From: Calothrix sp. PCC 7716
GTDB taxonomy: Bacteria > Cyanobacteriota > Cyanobacteriia > Cyanobacteriales > Nostocaceae
DNA length: 64,000 nt
Direction of reading: 5' to 3'
NCBI RefSeq assembly: GCF_019977735.1
Contig: NZ_AP025018.1
Location: 8,250,580-8,314,579, forward strand
In this document: positions 17,936 through 30,262 of the stretch, piece by piece
How positions within the stretch are numbered: the first letter of the stretch is position 1
Layout of the letters: each line of letters opens with the position of its first letter
The notes under the pieces: model-generated
Database searches by the model: none
Seen by the model: only the letters and a program-made list of their open reading frames with translations
Told to the model about the DNA's origin: nothing
Program-made: the position numbers and the translations under genes

Positions 17936-19591
17936 ATGACAATTTTAGAAAATATTGAAGGGCATAAAGAACACCATCCACCTTTGACGACGTGGAAGAC
18001 TTATTTTAGCTTTAGTACTGACCATAAGGTAATTGGTATTCAATATATAGTTACGGCATTTGTGTTTTTTCTTGTGGGTGGAATTTTCGCGATGATTATT
18101 CGCGGAGAGTTAATAACTCCCGAATCTGACTTGGTTGACCGTACTGTTTACAATGCCATGTTTACGATGCATGGTACGGTGATGTTATTTCTGTGGACGT
18201 TTCCTGTTTTAGCTGGTCTGGCTAATTACCTTGTACCACTAATGATAGGCGCCCGTGATATGGCATTTCCAAGATTGAATGCTGTGGCGTTTTGGATGGT
18301 GCCGATATTCGGTATTATTCTGATGGCAAGTTTTCTGTTACCTTCAGGGCCAGCACAAGCGGGATGGTGGTCTTATCCTCCTGTCAGTTTACAAAACCCT
18401 AGTGGGAATTTAATTAACGGTCAATTTTTATGGTTGGTGGCAGTGGCATTATCGGGGGTTTCTTCAATAATGGGCGCCGTAAATATTGTCACCACCATCT
18501 TTAAAATGCGGGCGCCGGGAATGACGTTCTTCCGAATGCCTGCATATGTTTGGACGGTTCTTAGTGCCCAAATTATTCAGTTATTTGGATTACCTGCACT
18601 GACAGCCGGGGCAGTAATGTTACTGTGTGACCTCTGTTTTGGCACAGCATTCTTTGACCCTGCGAAAGGTGGCAGTCCAGTATTATATCAACACTTCTTT
18701 TGGTTTTATTCACATCCCGCAGTCTACGTAATAATACTGCCAATTTTCGGTATTTTCTCGGAAATTTTTCCAGTTTACGCCAGAAAGCCGTTATTTGGAT
18801 ACAGAGTAGTTGCCGTATCATCCCTCATTATTACAGGGTTGAGTGCAGTTGTTTGGGTTCACCACATGTTTGCTAGTGGAACACCAAACTGGATGCGAAT
18901 GCTATTCATGTTTTCGACGATGTTAATTTCCGTCCCCACTGGCATTAAAGTATTTGCTTGGGTAGCAACGGTTTGGGGTGGTAAACTCCGACTTGACACT
19001 CCAATGCTATTTGCACTGGGTGGATTAGTAATGTTTGTATTTTCGGGCATTACAGGTATTATGCTTGCCGCAGTACCCGTTGATATTCATGTTAATAACA
19101 CCTATTTTGTCGTCGGTCACTTCCACTACGTTATATACGGCGCCACTGTCATGGGAGTGTATGCTGCTATATACCACTGGTTCCCTAAAATGACCGGACG
19201 GATGTACTACGAAGGATTAGGAAAACTACACTTTGCATTAACATTTATTGGCGCCAATCTTAACTTTTTTCCAATGCACCCGTTAGGTTTACAAGGAATG
19301 CCACGTCGGGTAGCTTCATACGACCCAGAGTATGCATTTTGGAATGTGATAGCTTCTTTAGGAGCATTTTTACTAGGAATGTCCACACTACCATTCATCT
19401 TAAACATGGTAAGTTCCTGCGTAAACGGTAAATTAGCAGGTGATAACCCTTGGAGAGCAATAGGTTTAGAGTGGTTAATTTCCTCACCTCCACCAGTAGA
19501 AAACTTTGAAGAACTCCCCATAGTTATCTCAGAACCATATGGTTATGGTAAAAACGAACCACTCGTAGAAAACGGCGCCAATCTTAAATAA
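17936..19591 (+). CDS. coxA: Heme-copper oxidase subunit I, A2-like
   Basis: 551 residues, twelve membrane helices. Heme a ligand His in FTMHGTVMLFLW; CuB/Tyr region FWFYSHPAVYVIILP; CuB His pair VWVHHMFASG; heme ligands VDIHVNNTYFVVGHFHYVIYG. The K/D-channel glutamate of the usual GHPEVY is replaced: the motif reads YSHPAVY, the tyrosine-serine signature of A2-type oxidases. This is the catalytic O2-reducing subunit in the thylakoid or cytoplasmic membrane. It forms an operon with coxB and coxC. Confidence 0.95.
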   Translation: MTILENIEGHKEHHPPLTTWKTYFSFSTDHKVIGIQYIVTAFVFFLVGGIFAMIIRGELITPESDLVDRTVYNAMFTMHGTVMLFLWTFPVLAGLANYLVPLMIGARDMAFPRLNAVAFWMVPIFGIILMASFLLPSGPAQAGWWSYPPVSLQNPSGNLINGQFLWLVAVALSGVSSIMGAVNIVTTIFKMRAPGMTFFRMPAYVWTVLSAQIIQLFGLPALTAGAVMLLCDLCFGTAFFDPAKGGSPVLYQHFFWFYSHPAVYVIILPIFGIFSEIFPVYARKPLFGYRVVAVSSLIITGLSAVVWVHHMFASGTPNWMRMLFMFSTMLISVPTGIKVFAWVATVWGGKLRLDTPMLFALGGLVMFVFSGITGIMLAAVPVDIHVNNTYFVVGHFHYVIYGATVMGVYAAIYHWFPKMTGRMYYEGLGKLHFALTFIGANLNFFPMHPLGLQGMPRRVASYDPEYAFWNVIASLGAFLLGMSTLPFILNMVSSCVNGKLAGDNPWRAIGLEWLISSPPPVENFEELPIVISEPYGYGKNEPLVENGANLK

Positions 19592-19614
19592 CCTCTTTTC
19601 TCTGTGAACTCTGC

Positions 19615-19655
19615 GTCTCTGTGGTAAATAAATCTTTTTTCCTCACCACAGAGAC
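19615..19655. repeat. Inverted repeat between coxA and coxC
   Basis: Perfect 11-bp arms GTCTCTGTGGT (19615-19625) and ACCACAGAGAC (19645-19655), embedded in a dispersed 'protein-coding-like' repeat (CTCTGTGAACTCTGCGTCTCTGTGG). It may attenuate transcription into coxC. The gap between coxA and coxC is otherwise empty. Confidence 0.5.
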
Positions 19656-19693
19656 ACAGGGGACACAGAGAGTAACTAAAAAGTAATATAAAA

Positions 19694-20278
19694 ATGGAAA
19701 CAACAGCATCAGAACATATTCAGCATTCCCACGACTCTGAAGCAAATAGCATGTTTGGCTTCATCGTGTTTCTACTTTCCGAAAGCGTTATTTTCTTAAG
19801 TTTGTTCGCAGGATATATAGTCTACAAAACAACAACAACAAACTGGTTGCCTACAGGTGTAGAAGGATTAGAAATTAAAGAACCTGGAATAAATACAGTC
19901 ATTCTTGTAACCAGCAGTTTTGTTATATATATAGCCGAACTTTTCCTCGCACGTAAAAACCTTTGGGGTTTTCGCGCGTTTTTACTTCTCACAATGATGA
20001 TGGGAAGTTATTTTCTATACGGTCAAGCAGTCGAATGGCAAGGACTGAATTTTGGGTTTACATCTGGAGTATTTGGTGGAACGTTTTATTTACTCACAGG
20101 TTTCCACGGACTGCACGTTTTCACAGGTGTTTTATTACAGTTCATGGTCTTAATTCGTTCTTTTATTCCTGGTAACTACGATAAGGGTCACTTTGGTGTT
20201 GCAGCAACTTCGCTATTTTGGCACTTCGTCGATGTAATTTGGATTATTTTGTTTAGCTTAATTTATTTGTGGCAATAG
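19694..20278 (+). CDS. coxC: Heme-copper oxidase subunit III
   Basis: 194 residues, five membrane helices, the short form of subunit III. Signatures include LSESVIFLSLFAGYIVYK, FTSGVFGGTFYLLTGFHGLHVFTGVLLQ and the final HFVDVIWIILFSLIYLW. It sits 102 bp after coxA, the only sizeable gap in the operon, and 9 bp before the GMC oxidoreductase gene. Confidence 0.92.
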   Translation: METTASEHIQHSHDSEANSMFGFIVFLLSESVIFLSLFAGYIVYKTTTTNWLPTGVEGLEIKEPGINTVILVTSSFVIYIAELFLARKNLWGFRAFLLLTMMMGSYFLYGQAVEWQGLNFGFTSGVFGGTFYLLTGFHGLHVFTGVLLQFMVLIRSFIPGNYDKGHFGVAATSLFWHFVDVIWIILFSLIYLWQ

Positions 20279-20287
20279 GAAACTTAT

Positions 20288-21775
20288 ATGATTATCGATG
20301 ACCAATATTATGATGTGATTATAGTTGGTACAGGCGCCGGTGGTGGAACGATAGCACAAAAACTGGCGCCAACTGGTAAGAAAATTCTGATTTTGGAAAG
20401 AGGTGGTTTTTTAGCTCCCGAAGAACAACTTCAAGGTGGCGAAGTTTTTAAAAAAGAACGTTATCGTGCTAACGAAGAATGGTACGATAAAGATGGTGAG
20501 CCGTTTTTTCCTCAAACTAGTTACTCGGTCGGTGGTGACACCAAGACTTACAGTGCTGAACTGTTACGAATGCGAGAAAAAGATTTTGAGCAGGTACAGC
20601 ACCAAGATGGTATTTCTCCTGAATGGTCAATCAAATATAAAGACTTGGCGCCATATTACAACGAAGCTGAAAAGCTTTATAATGTCGGTGGTCAAACTGG
20701 AGAAGACCCTACCGAACCACCTCGCACTCAAGAATATTTACATCCAGCAGTAAATCACGAACCTCAAGTTCAAGAAATTTGCAATATAGTATCCAAACAA
20801 GGATTAAATCCATCGCATCTACCTTTAGAGGTAAATCAAGATAGCGATACTAGACCAGGAATTGCAACCGTCAAAAACTATCCTAACGTCACCCTTAAAA
20901 CCGACGCATTTGTAAGCTTTCTACATACTAGCCCCAGCGGAAGAGAAGTAAAAGCAGTCGAAGCGCAAATAGGTACACAATCATATTTATTTTTCGCCCA
21001 TATTGTTATTCTAGCTTGCGGCGCCGTCAACTCGGCAGCATTACTATTGCGTTCACACAACGAAAAACACCCTCACGGACTAGCGAACAGTTCCGACCAA
21101 GTGGGACGCAATTTTATGAAACACTTAATGACATCTATAGTACAACTACGTCCCACTACAAATTCGGGTATATTTCCCAAAACAGTTTGTATCAATGATT
21201 TTTACTGGGGAGATAAAAACTTCCCCTTCCCAATGGGTAGTATTCACAACACAGGTGGTCTTCTTCAAAATGTCATGTTTGCAGAGTCTCCACCTTTATT
21301 ATCTGGTTTAGCCAAACTTATGCCTGGTTTCGGTTTACGACAACTAGCTATTCGTTCTATAGGTTGGTGGTTACAAACCGAAGACTTACCAGACCCAAAC
21401 AACCGAGTTAGACTAAAAAACTCAAAACTCTATTTGGAATATACCTCTAACAACACCGAAGCACACGACCGTTTGATTTATCGCTGGTTAGATACACTCA
21501 AAACAGTAGACCGCGTTATGAATAATCCCTTATCGCGTGGCGCCTATCCCCGTGCAGAGGCGCCTTTAAATGTAATTGCACACCAGTCAGGTACATGTCG
21601 CTTTGGTGAAGACCCTAGAACATCAGTTCTAAACCTCAACTGTCGCGCGCACGATGTAAATAACTTATATATAGTTGACGCCAGCTTCTTCCCATCCAAC
21701 CCAGCAACTAGTCCCTCACTTACAGTAATTGCAAATGCTCTCAGAGTCGGAGAACATTTAATTACAAATCTATAA
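20288..21775 (+). CDS. GMC-family FAD oxidoreductase
   Basis: 495 residues. FAD-binding start DVIIVGTGAGGGTIAQKLA (about 9-27) and the acidic strand ILILERGG; substrate region with WSIKYKDLAPYYNEAEKLYNVGG; C-terminal GMC signature AHQSGTCRFGEDPRTSVLNLNC and the closing NLYIVDASFFPSNPATSPSLTVIANALR. It probably oxidises an alcohol or sugar alcohol in the cytosol. AGGAAA lies before the ATG and it follows coxC by 9 bp, so it is likely co-transcribed with the oxidase, perhaps feeding electrons to quinone. The substrate is unknown. Confidence 0.88.
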   Translation: MIIDDQYYDVIIVGTGAGGGTIAQKLAPTGKKILILERGGFLAPEEQLQGGEVFKKERYRANEEWYDKDGEPFFPQTSYSVGGDTKTYSAELLRMREKDFEQVQHQDGISPEWSIKYKDLAPYYNEAEKLYNVGGQTGEDPTEPPRTQEYLHPAVNHEPQVQEICNIVSKQGLNPSHLPLEVNQDSDTRPGIATVKNYPNVTLKTDAFVSFLHTSPSGREVKAVEAQIGTQSYLFFAHIVILACGAVNSAALLLRSHNEKHPHGLANSSDQVGRNFMKHLMTSIVQLRPTTNSGIFPKTVCINDFYWGDKNFPFPMGSIHNTGGLLQNVMFAESPPLLSGLAKLMPGFGLRQLAIRSIGWWLQTEDLPDPNNRVRLKNSKLYLEYTSNNTEAHDRLIYRWLDTLKTVDRVMNNPLSRGAYPRAEAPLNVIAHQSGTCRFGEDPRTSVLNLNCRAHDVNNLYIVDASFFPSNPATSPSLTVIANALRVGEHLITNL

Positions 21776-21879
21776 TCTTGTGGGATGGGCATCCTGCCCG
21801 AGCTGGGATTGTTGTAAGGTGGGCACTGCCCACCCTACTCTCGACTTGACGCGACTTTGTATAATAAGTTAAATTGATT

Positions 21880-21899
21880 TATAACAAACGTTCGATATA
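21880..21899. promoter_or_regulatory. TetR operator, site 3
   Basis: TATAACAAACGTTCGATATA, an imperfect 20-bp palindrome 12 bp before devA. It is the same site as at 10734 and 13025. The 100 bases before it carry two small GGGCA/TGCCC hairpins (21783-21799, 21823-21836) that probably end the oxidase-GMC transcript. Confidence 0.75.
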
Positions 21900-21911
21900 A
21901 TAAGTGCGATT

Positions 21912-22637
21912 ATGCAAACACATCAGCTTGGTGAAGAGAGTGTGATATCAATACAAGATTTAAACCATTATTTTGGGGAAGGCGCCTTACGTAAGCAAGC
22001 ATTATTTGATATAAATTTGGAAATCAACAAAGGTGAAATAATCATTATGACGGGACCTAGTGGTTCTGGAAAGACGACGCTTTTGACGTTGATGGGTGGT
22101 TTGCGTTCAGCGCAGTCGGGTAGTTTGAGGATATTGGAACAAGAGATATGCGGCGCCAGTAAAAAGCAGTTAACTTCGTTACGTCGTAATATTGGCTACA
22201 TATTCCAAGCGCATAATCTGATGACGTTTTTAACGGCAAAAGAAAACGTGCGGATGTCATTAGAGTTGCACTCGGAGTACCTAGACCAAGATATAGATGC
22301 TTTAGCTGTGAATATGTTAGAGATGGTAGGCTTAGGTAATCGTGTTGATTATTATCCCGAAAGTTTATCGGGAGGGCAAAAGCAGCGTGTAGCAATCGCG
22401 CGGGCATTAGCGAGTCATCCTAAAATAGTACTAGCAGATGAACCAACAGCCGCGTTAGACAAAAAATCGGGACGTGATGTCGTAGAACTGATGCAAAAAC
22501 TCGCCAAAGAACAAGGCTGTACAATTTTGTTAGTCACCCACGACAACCGTATTTTAGACATTGCCGACAGAATTGTATATATGGAAGACGGCAAGCTGGT
22601 TAGTGATGGTATTGATGCCGCAGCCAAAGTTAAATAA
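21912..22637 (+). CDS. devA: DevA-type ABC exporter ATPase
   Basis: 241 residues, complete nucleotide-binding domain: Walker A GPSGSGKTT (about 47-55), Q-loop GYIFQAHNLMTFLTA, signature LSGGQKQRVAIARALA, Walker B KIVLADEPTAALD, and the H-switch LLVTHD. It is closest to the LolD/MacB/DevA type. It supplies energy to the DevB-DevC pair encoded 7-10 kb upstream, and the shared operator ties the loci. The oxidase operon stands between them, so the dev cluster seems to have been split. Confidence 0.92.
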   Translation: MQTHQLGEESVISIQDLNHYFGEGALRKQALFDINLEINKGEIIIMTGPSGSGKTTLLTLMGGLRSAQSGSLRILEQEICGASKKQLTSLRRNIGYIFQAHNLMTFLTAKENVRMSLELHSEYLDQDIDALAVNMLEMVGLGNRVDYYPESLSGGQKQRVAIARALASHPKIVLADEPTAALDKKSGRDVVELMQKLAKEQGCTILLVTHDNRILDIADRIVYMEDGKLVSDGIDAAAKVK

Positions 22638-22692
22638 ATTATCTTGCTTTGTAGAATAAGCTATGCTATACTCAACAAGTTGCGAAAAATTC

Positions 22693-22766
22693 GGACGTAT
22701 AGCTCAGTTGGTTAGAGTACATCCTTGACATGGATGGGGTCACTGGTTCGAATCCAGTTACGTCCA
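22693..22766 (+). tRNA. tRNA-Val (GAC)
   Basis: 74-nt cloverleaf: acceptor GGACGTA pairs with TACGTCC, D stem GCTC/GAGT, anticodon stem CATCC/GGATG around loop TTGACAT (anticodon GAC), T stem ACTGG/CCAGT with loop TTCGAAT, discriminator A. The 3' CCA is not encoded. Stretches 22767-23025 hold only a TTTCCCGAAGGGTAG repeat and broken sequence. Confidence 0.93.
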
Positions 22767-23025
22767 TAAATTTATACCTTAATATATGTCATGCTGAGGT
22801 ACGTTAACGAAGTTTTCCCGAAGGGTAGCATCTTTGTACATTAACTAATTATTTGTCACTGTCCAAACTTCAGTACTAACTGTTTTAAAGTAGTGTATAA
22901 TACTAGCTACTGCCGCTTACTGAGGTTATTTTCTAGCTCGGCGCCACCCCAAGCAAATATTTGATACAAACTTGACTGTATAGTAGTTAAAATAACACAT
23001 AAGTACTTATCGTTTATAAAGGTTT

Positions 23026-23148
23026 GTGTCAGTACTAACTATCTATCAACGTTTAGATGCACTTCTGCCCAAGTTGCAAGACCCTCGTTTGTTAAAAAAT
23101 CGTGGTATTGGCAACGAGATTGGCACCTTAGATTTTATTTTCATCTAA
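23026..23148 (+). pseudogene. brxB: BrxB fragment (BREX-1 remnant)
   Basis: A 40-residue frame with GTG start: SVLTIYQRLDALLPKLQDPR, then LLKNRGIGNEIGTLDFIF and a stop. The pattern 'L..LL..L.DP..L..RG.GNEI' is the N-terminus of the DUF1788 protein BrxB. Only about a fifth of the gene remains. The brxC gene that should follow is absent. Confidence 0.6.
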
Positions 23149-23258
23149 ACAGAAATATTTGTTACCAGGCACCGAAACTGTTGTTGGAAACTTTATAAGA
23201 TGTGGAAGAATATCTAGTTATATCTAGTTACATATTTACTTATAAACCCAACTCTACT

Positions 23259-23430
23259 ATGAACCGCAGTGCTATTAAAAACTTTGCCATTTGGGCACGT
23301 CGCTACCTTCGCGAACAAGTAACCGCGCGCGCGACCCAGTACGGTATTACACGCAACAACATCATAGAAGCACAAGCGGTTACAGGGAGCAATGTATTAA
23401 GTGTAACCTTGTATTACAATGCTTCCATTT
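23259..23430 (+). pseudogene. pglX: PglX N-terminal fragment (BREX-1 remnant)
   Basis: Starts MNRSAIKNFAIWARRYLRE and continues QVTARATQYGITRNNIIEAQ, the N-terminal signature of the BREX-1 adenine methyltransferase PglX, a protein of about 1,200 residues. After about 50 residues the frame passes into PglZ sequence (LVFWYDPEQ), so nearly all of pglX is deleted and its 5' end is fused to pglZ. Confidence 0.7.
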
Positions 23431-23436
23431 TACCCA

Positions 23437-24125
23437 AATTAGTGTTTTGGTACGACCCTGAGCAATAATTTACCAGTGTCTTCAACGAACTGCAACTCGA
23501 CGGCGCCGAAAAAATCCAACTCGCTGATACCCCTTTTACTGTAAAATATAGTTTACTATCCAACAGCCCAACCAAAATTTTCTACTATACGCACCATTTG
23601 CCGAACCAGACCCCCAAGATAACTGGTTGTTTGATATTCAAAAAAGCGGTTTAACTTTCTCTACAGACCCCGCTGCTTTAATATATGCTGATTTAGGGTT
23701 ACGTCAGCGTCGTTTAGAACAGGTCATCAACTCACATCTAAAATTCTTCAGTAACCGCAAGCGCAAAGAAGCTTTGGAGGCAATGCGAATTTCTCCTGAT
23801 AGCGATGAACGCGCGTTGCTTATCGCTATGCTTTCGGTTATTGTGCGTTTAAAGGTGCCCGATGCTGGTTTGGTTATTCGTCGTGTGCTAATGGCTGGTT
23901 TATTAGAGTCAGATAATACGCTTTGGTCAGAAATAGAAAATTTTGTCTCCGCAGAAGCATTTTGGGAAATAGTTCAAGAATATACTGACTTTCCCAAACA
24001 AAACCCCAGTTTAAACAAGTTATTTGTTCATTTACTCGTTACCCACTTCGATAAATCACTACGCGGCGCCATTCCCAAAAAGTTAGTAAACTTAGTTATA
24101 GTCCCTGGACAACGTGCTTATGCTT
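23437..24125 (+). pseudogene. pglZ: PglZ fragment, frameshifted (BREX-1 remnant)
   Basis: Begins LVFWYDPEQ, hits a stop, and continues in another frame as FNELQLDGAEKIQLADTPF, TVKYSLLSNSPTKIF and then, again shifted, NWLFDIQKSGLTFSTDPAAL. From 23627 a 160-residue open stretch matches the N-terminal region of the BREX-1 alkaline-phosphatase-like protein PglZ (helical part with FFSNRKRKEALEAM). It ends abruptly at PGQRAYAFM. At least two frameshifts, and the C-terminal phosphatase domain is missing. Confidence 0.7.
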
Positions 24126-24127
24126 TT

Positions 24128-24254
24128 ATGTTCCTACACAAAAGAAGATGTTCGTGATGCGCTAGTTTACGCAATGCGAGTTCGACGACGAGTCAAGGAA
24201 CAACTCAAAAAAATTGGCGGGATGGAATTTTACGATGTCCATTTTAGCTACATT
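24128..24254 (+). pseudogene. brxL: BrxL C-terminal fragment (BREX-1 remnant)
   Basis: Reads YTKEDVRDALVYAMRVRRRV then KEQLKKIGGMEFYDVHFSYI, the conserved end of the Lon-like BREX protein BrxL. It directly follows the pglZ break in a different frame, in the order expected for BREX-1 (pglZ then brxL). The sequence then runs into the inverted brxA remnant. Confidence 0.7.
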
Positions 24255-24551
24255 CGTAAAAGACGATGTTCCCGCAGAACTAAGAAAAGAATAGTGTATC
24301 TACGAATATCAGTATTACCAGTAGCAATTAACTTAACGTAATCGGATGGTACTTGGGTAAGCCGTTTAAATATTGTAGAGAGCGCGCGTGTACGCGAAAC
24401 TTGAGAGCGTAATTGAAACAAATCTTCTACCAAAACAGAGTAACGAATATCATTCTCAGTCGCTCCTTGATGCATCAACGAAAGCTTCCGTTACAGTTTC
24501 CGTCAACGCAAAAGCATGATTAGTACGAGCAGCATAAGCGGTTTCGGTCAT
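24255..24551 (-). pseudogene. brxA: BrxA (DUF1819) remnant, inverted and frameshifted
   Basis: On the minus strand a start MTETAYAARTNHAFALTETV runs to AFVDASRS and a stop. After a one-base shift the frame GATENDIRYSVLVEDLFQLR continues to LIATGNTDIRRYTILFLVLR and EHRLLR, the pattern of BrxA (DUF1819). It is the first gene of BREX-1 operons, here inverted and joined to the end of brxL. The 330 bases that follow (24552-24884) contain a GGGCAGTGCCC hairpin near 24730 and no gene. Confidence 0.65.
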
Positions 24552-24884
24552 AGTGAAAAACAAAAGCTCAGATGCAAACACACAGATAATGACAGTTTAT
24601 ACTATGAACGACAAGCTTCTACCAAAAAGGCGCCGCAACCAACTGTATAATGCGAACCACCACGGCGCCGTTCTTCTCCTGGTACGCCTTCAGTATAAAC
24701 ACTAGGGGTAATATGTTAAAAATTGTATGGTGGGCAGTGCCCACCTTACCACACAGGCAAGGATGCGTATGTTACAACCTCTTAAAATATTCCTTAAGCG
24801 GTATATGTAGACATGGGCGATGCATATAGAATAGTATGCTAACCTCGTGTAATTAGTCTACATTGCTTTTTAGCATATTACGCG

Positions 24885-26099
24885 ATGCGAATTTATAGTA
24901 ATTCGCTTTTAATTGGGAGAGTAGCTGTGAGTCGAATTTTGTTACTCCTAGATGATAGACAAAACAGGCACCTGTTAGTGAATACTTTGGCACAAACCAA
25001 TGAAATAGTGGCGCCAGAAGGGTTATCTAGTAAGGAATTAGAAAAGTTAATACAGCAACCCTTTGATTTATGTATTTTGTGCAGCGTGATGTTAAAACGC
25101 TATCGTCAAGCACTACACGCACGTAAAGAAGCTGAATATCCCATTGTTTTACCATATTTACTTGTTATTACCCAAAAGCAGCTAAGAATAATAAATTATA
25201 ATTCGCTACACAGTATAGATGAGCTAATTACAATACCAATAGTGAAACGTGAGTTGCTTTTGAGAGTAGAAGTTTTATTGAGGTCACGCTTGTTATCGCA
25301 GCAGATGCATACAGCAAATAAAAAGCTATTAATGGAAATTGAACAGATACGCTGTTTGGAAACAGATATTCGTTCATCTTTAGAACGTGAACGTACATTA
25401 AATGAACTAAAGTCTCGGTTTGTGTCGATGGTGTCGCATGAGTTTCGTTCACCCTTACAAGTCATTTTATCTTCTTCGCAAATCATTGAGCAGCATGGTG
25501 ATAGGCTTTCTTTAGAAAAAAAACAGCAGTTTTTTCAACATATTAAAGCTAATGTTAAGAAAATGAATCAATTGTTAAATAATGTTTTAACGATTGGTGA
25601 GGTTGATTTAAAAATGTTGAAAGCGGATATTAAGCCAATTAACTTATCTGATTTTTCGCGTGATTTAATTGAAGAAATTTGCCTCACATCAGAACAGCAT
25701 CGCAAAATTGCATTTAAGTTTTATGGTGGTTATAACGATGTATATGTTAATGAAAATTTAATTCGTCACATTCTCATTAACTTGCTTTCTAACGCAGTTA
25801 AGTATTCATCTCCTGAAAACGACATTAATTTTACTTTACGTTGTCAAGATGGTGAAGCGATTTTTACAATTCAAGACAAAGGTATTGGTATTCCTCGCGA
25901 AGATAAAGAAAAACTATTTGGTTTATTTCAACGTGCTAGCAATGCTAAAGATATTCCTGGTACAGGGTTAGGACTTGCTATTGTGAAAAAATGTGTTGAT
26001 TTGTATGCTGGTTCACTTGAACTAGAAAGTGAAGTAGGCGCCGGAACAACAGTGACGGTAAAATTACCAATACCTCAACCCGCACCTGTTTATCGATAG
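24885..26099 (+). CDS. Sensor histidine kinase with pseudo-receiver domain
   Basis: 404 residues, no membrane helix, so cytosolic. Residues ~15-125 resemble a receiver fold (VSRILLLLDDRQNRHLL, CILCSVMLKRYRQ, LITIPIVKRELLLRVEVLL) but the phosphoacceptor Asp is replaced (DLCILCSV). Then a coiled linker, HisKA with the phospho-His in FVSMVSHEFRSPLQVI, and HATPase boxes NLLSNAVKY (N), DKGIGIP (G1), GTGLGLAIV (G2). The domain order is that of cyanobacterial hybrid kinases with a degenerate N-terminal receiver, which may sense a partner protein. An alternative GTG start at 24927 begins directly at the receiver fold. Confidence 0.88.
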   Translation: MRIYSNSLLIGRVAVSRILLLLDDRQNRHLLVNTLAQTNEIVAPEGLSSKELEKLIQQPFDLCILCSVMLKRYRQALHARKEAEYPIVLPYLLVITQKQLRIINYNSLHSIDELITIPIVKRELLLRVEVLLRSRLLSQQMHTANKKLLMEIEQIRCLETDIRSSLERERTLNELKSRFVSMVSHEFRSPLQVILSSSQIIEQHGDRLSLEKKQQFFQHIKANVKKMNQLLNNVLTIGEVDLKMLKADIKPINLSDFSRDLIEEICLTSEQHRKIAFKFYGGYNDVYVNENLIRHILINLLSNAVKYSSPENDINFTLRCQDGEAIFTIQDKGIGIPREDKEKLFGLFQRASNAKDIPGTGLGLAIVKKCVDLYAGSLELESEVGAGTTVTVKLPIPQPAPVYR

Positions 26100-26123
26100 G
26101 GCGCCTAAATGACTCTAGAATCA

Positions 26124-26462
26124 TTAAGGTTCAATAAGCTTAAAGCCCCAAGGCTTGATGACGCTGAGAGCTATTTCTCGGTCTATACCTTCATATACTT
26201 CCCATTCGGAGTTTTTGTCTTTGGGATGTCCCTCACCAACGTGACCTGCAACTTTGATAATGGGCAAACCAGCTAAACGGTTACGCTCCATTTCCTTTGT
26301 AAGTGGTAATTTAATTATATGACCTCTAAACTTGGAGGTGCTTTCTTTGGCTACAACTTCACGAACGAGACAGATATCACCAGCAGTTCCCCAAGTAGTT
26401 TCGTAAATGTAAAGGAACGATATATAGGTTTTTGGTTTAATGGCTCTTCTAAGAACTTCCAT
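26124..26462 (-). CDS. Hypothetical protein
   Basis: 112 residues, soluble, mixed alpha/beta, with no recognised motif. It is convergent with the kinase gene, 24 bp apart. Segments such as HIIKLPLTKEMERNRLAGLPIIKVAGHVG read as an ordinary folded protein. It carries no GGCGCC site and has a plain start at the end of an AT-rich leader. Function unknown. Confidence 0.55.
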   Translation of the reverse strand: MEVLRRAIKPKTYISFLYIYETTWGTAGDICLVREVVAKESTSKFRGHIIKLPLTKEMERNRLAGLPIIKVAGHVGEGHPKDKNSEWEVYEGIDREIALSVIKPWGFKLIEP

Positions 26463-26624
26463 TATATATAATCCTGAAATGAGGCACGAAATATATTTTC
26501 ATAATAAATACTAGCAGATTGTTACTGTCTCCGCCTCTTGGTTTCTGCCTGTATTTTAAATTACTTATGAAAAAAGGCTAGTTTTGAGGCTAGCCATTTT
26601 AAATATTAATGATTGAAATCTGGA

Positions 26625-29900
<3,276 letters not shown>

Positions 29901-30262
29901 TCACTTAAATAGCGATTTAGTCAAAATCACTTCAAGATTCTAGCACAAAAGCCTTAATGACGACCGTAGGGCAATTTGATAGTGATTTTATTAAGGGGGT
30001 ACACCCCACCTCTATTAACTCATCGATTGCCTTGATATTTTCGTCGCATCAACCAGTAGCGCTCTTGACTATATCTATTATAGTAAATTTGTATTAAATA
30101 AGCAGCTATTGCCTATTCTACGTAATAAATTGGAATAAAAGAGCAGAATATTAAATTTTAGCTAAAATTTAAGGATTGATTAACGAATTACTGTAAGTTA
30201 AACAGAGCGCATAAATATTTTGTTCTCAAAGATTATCCCATAGTTTGCGTAGATTTTGCATT

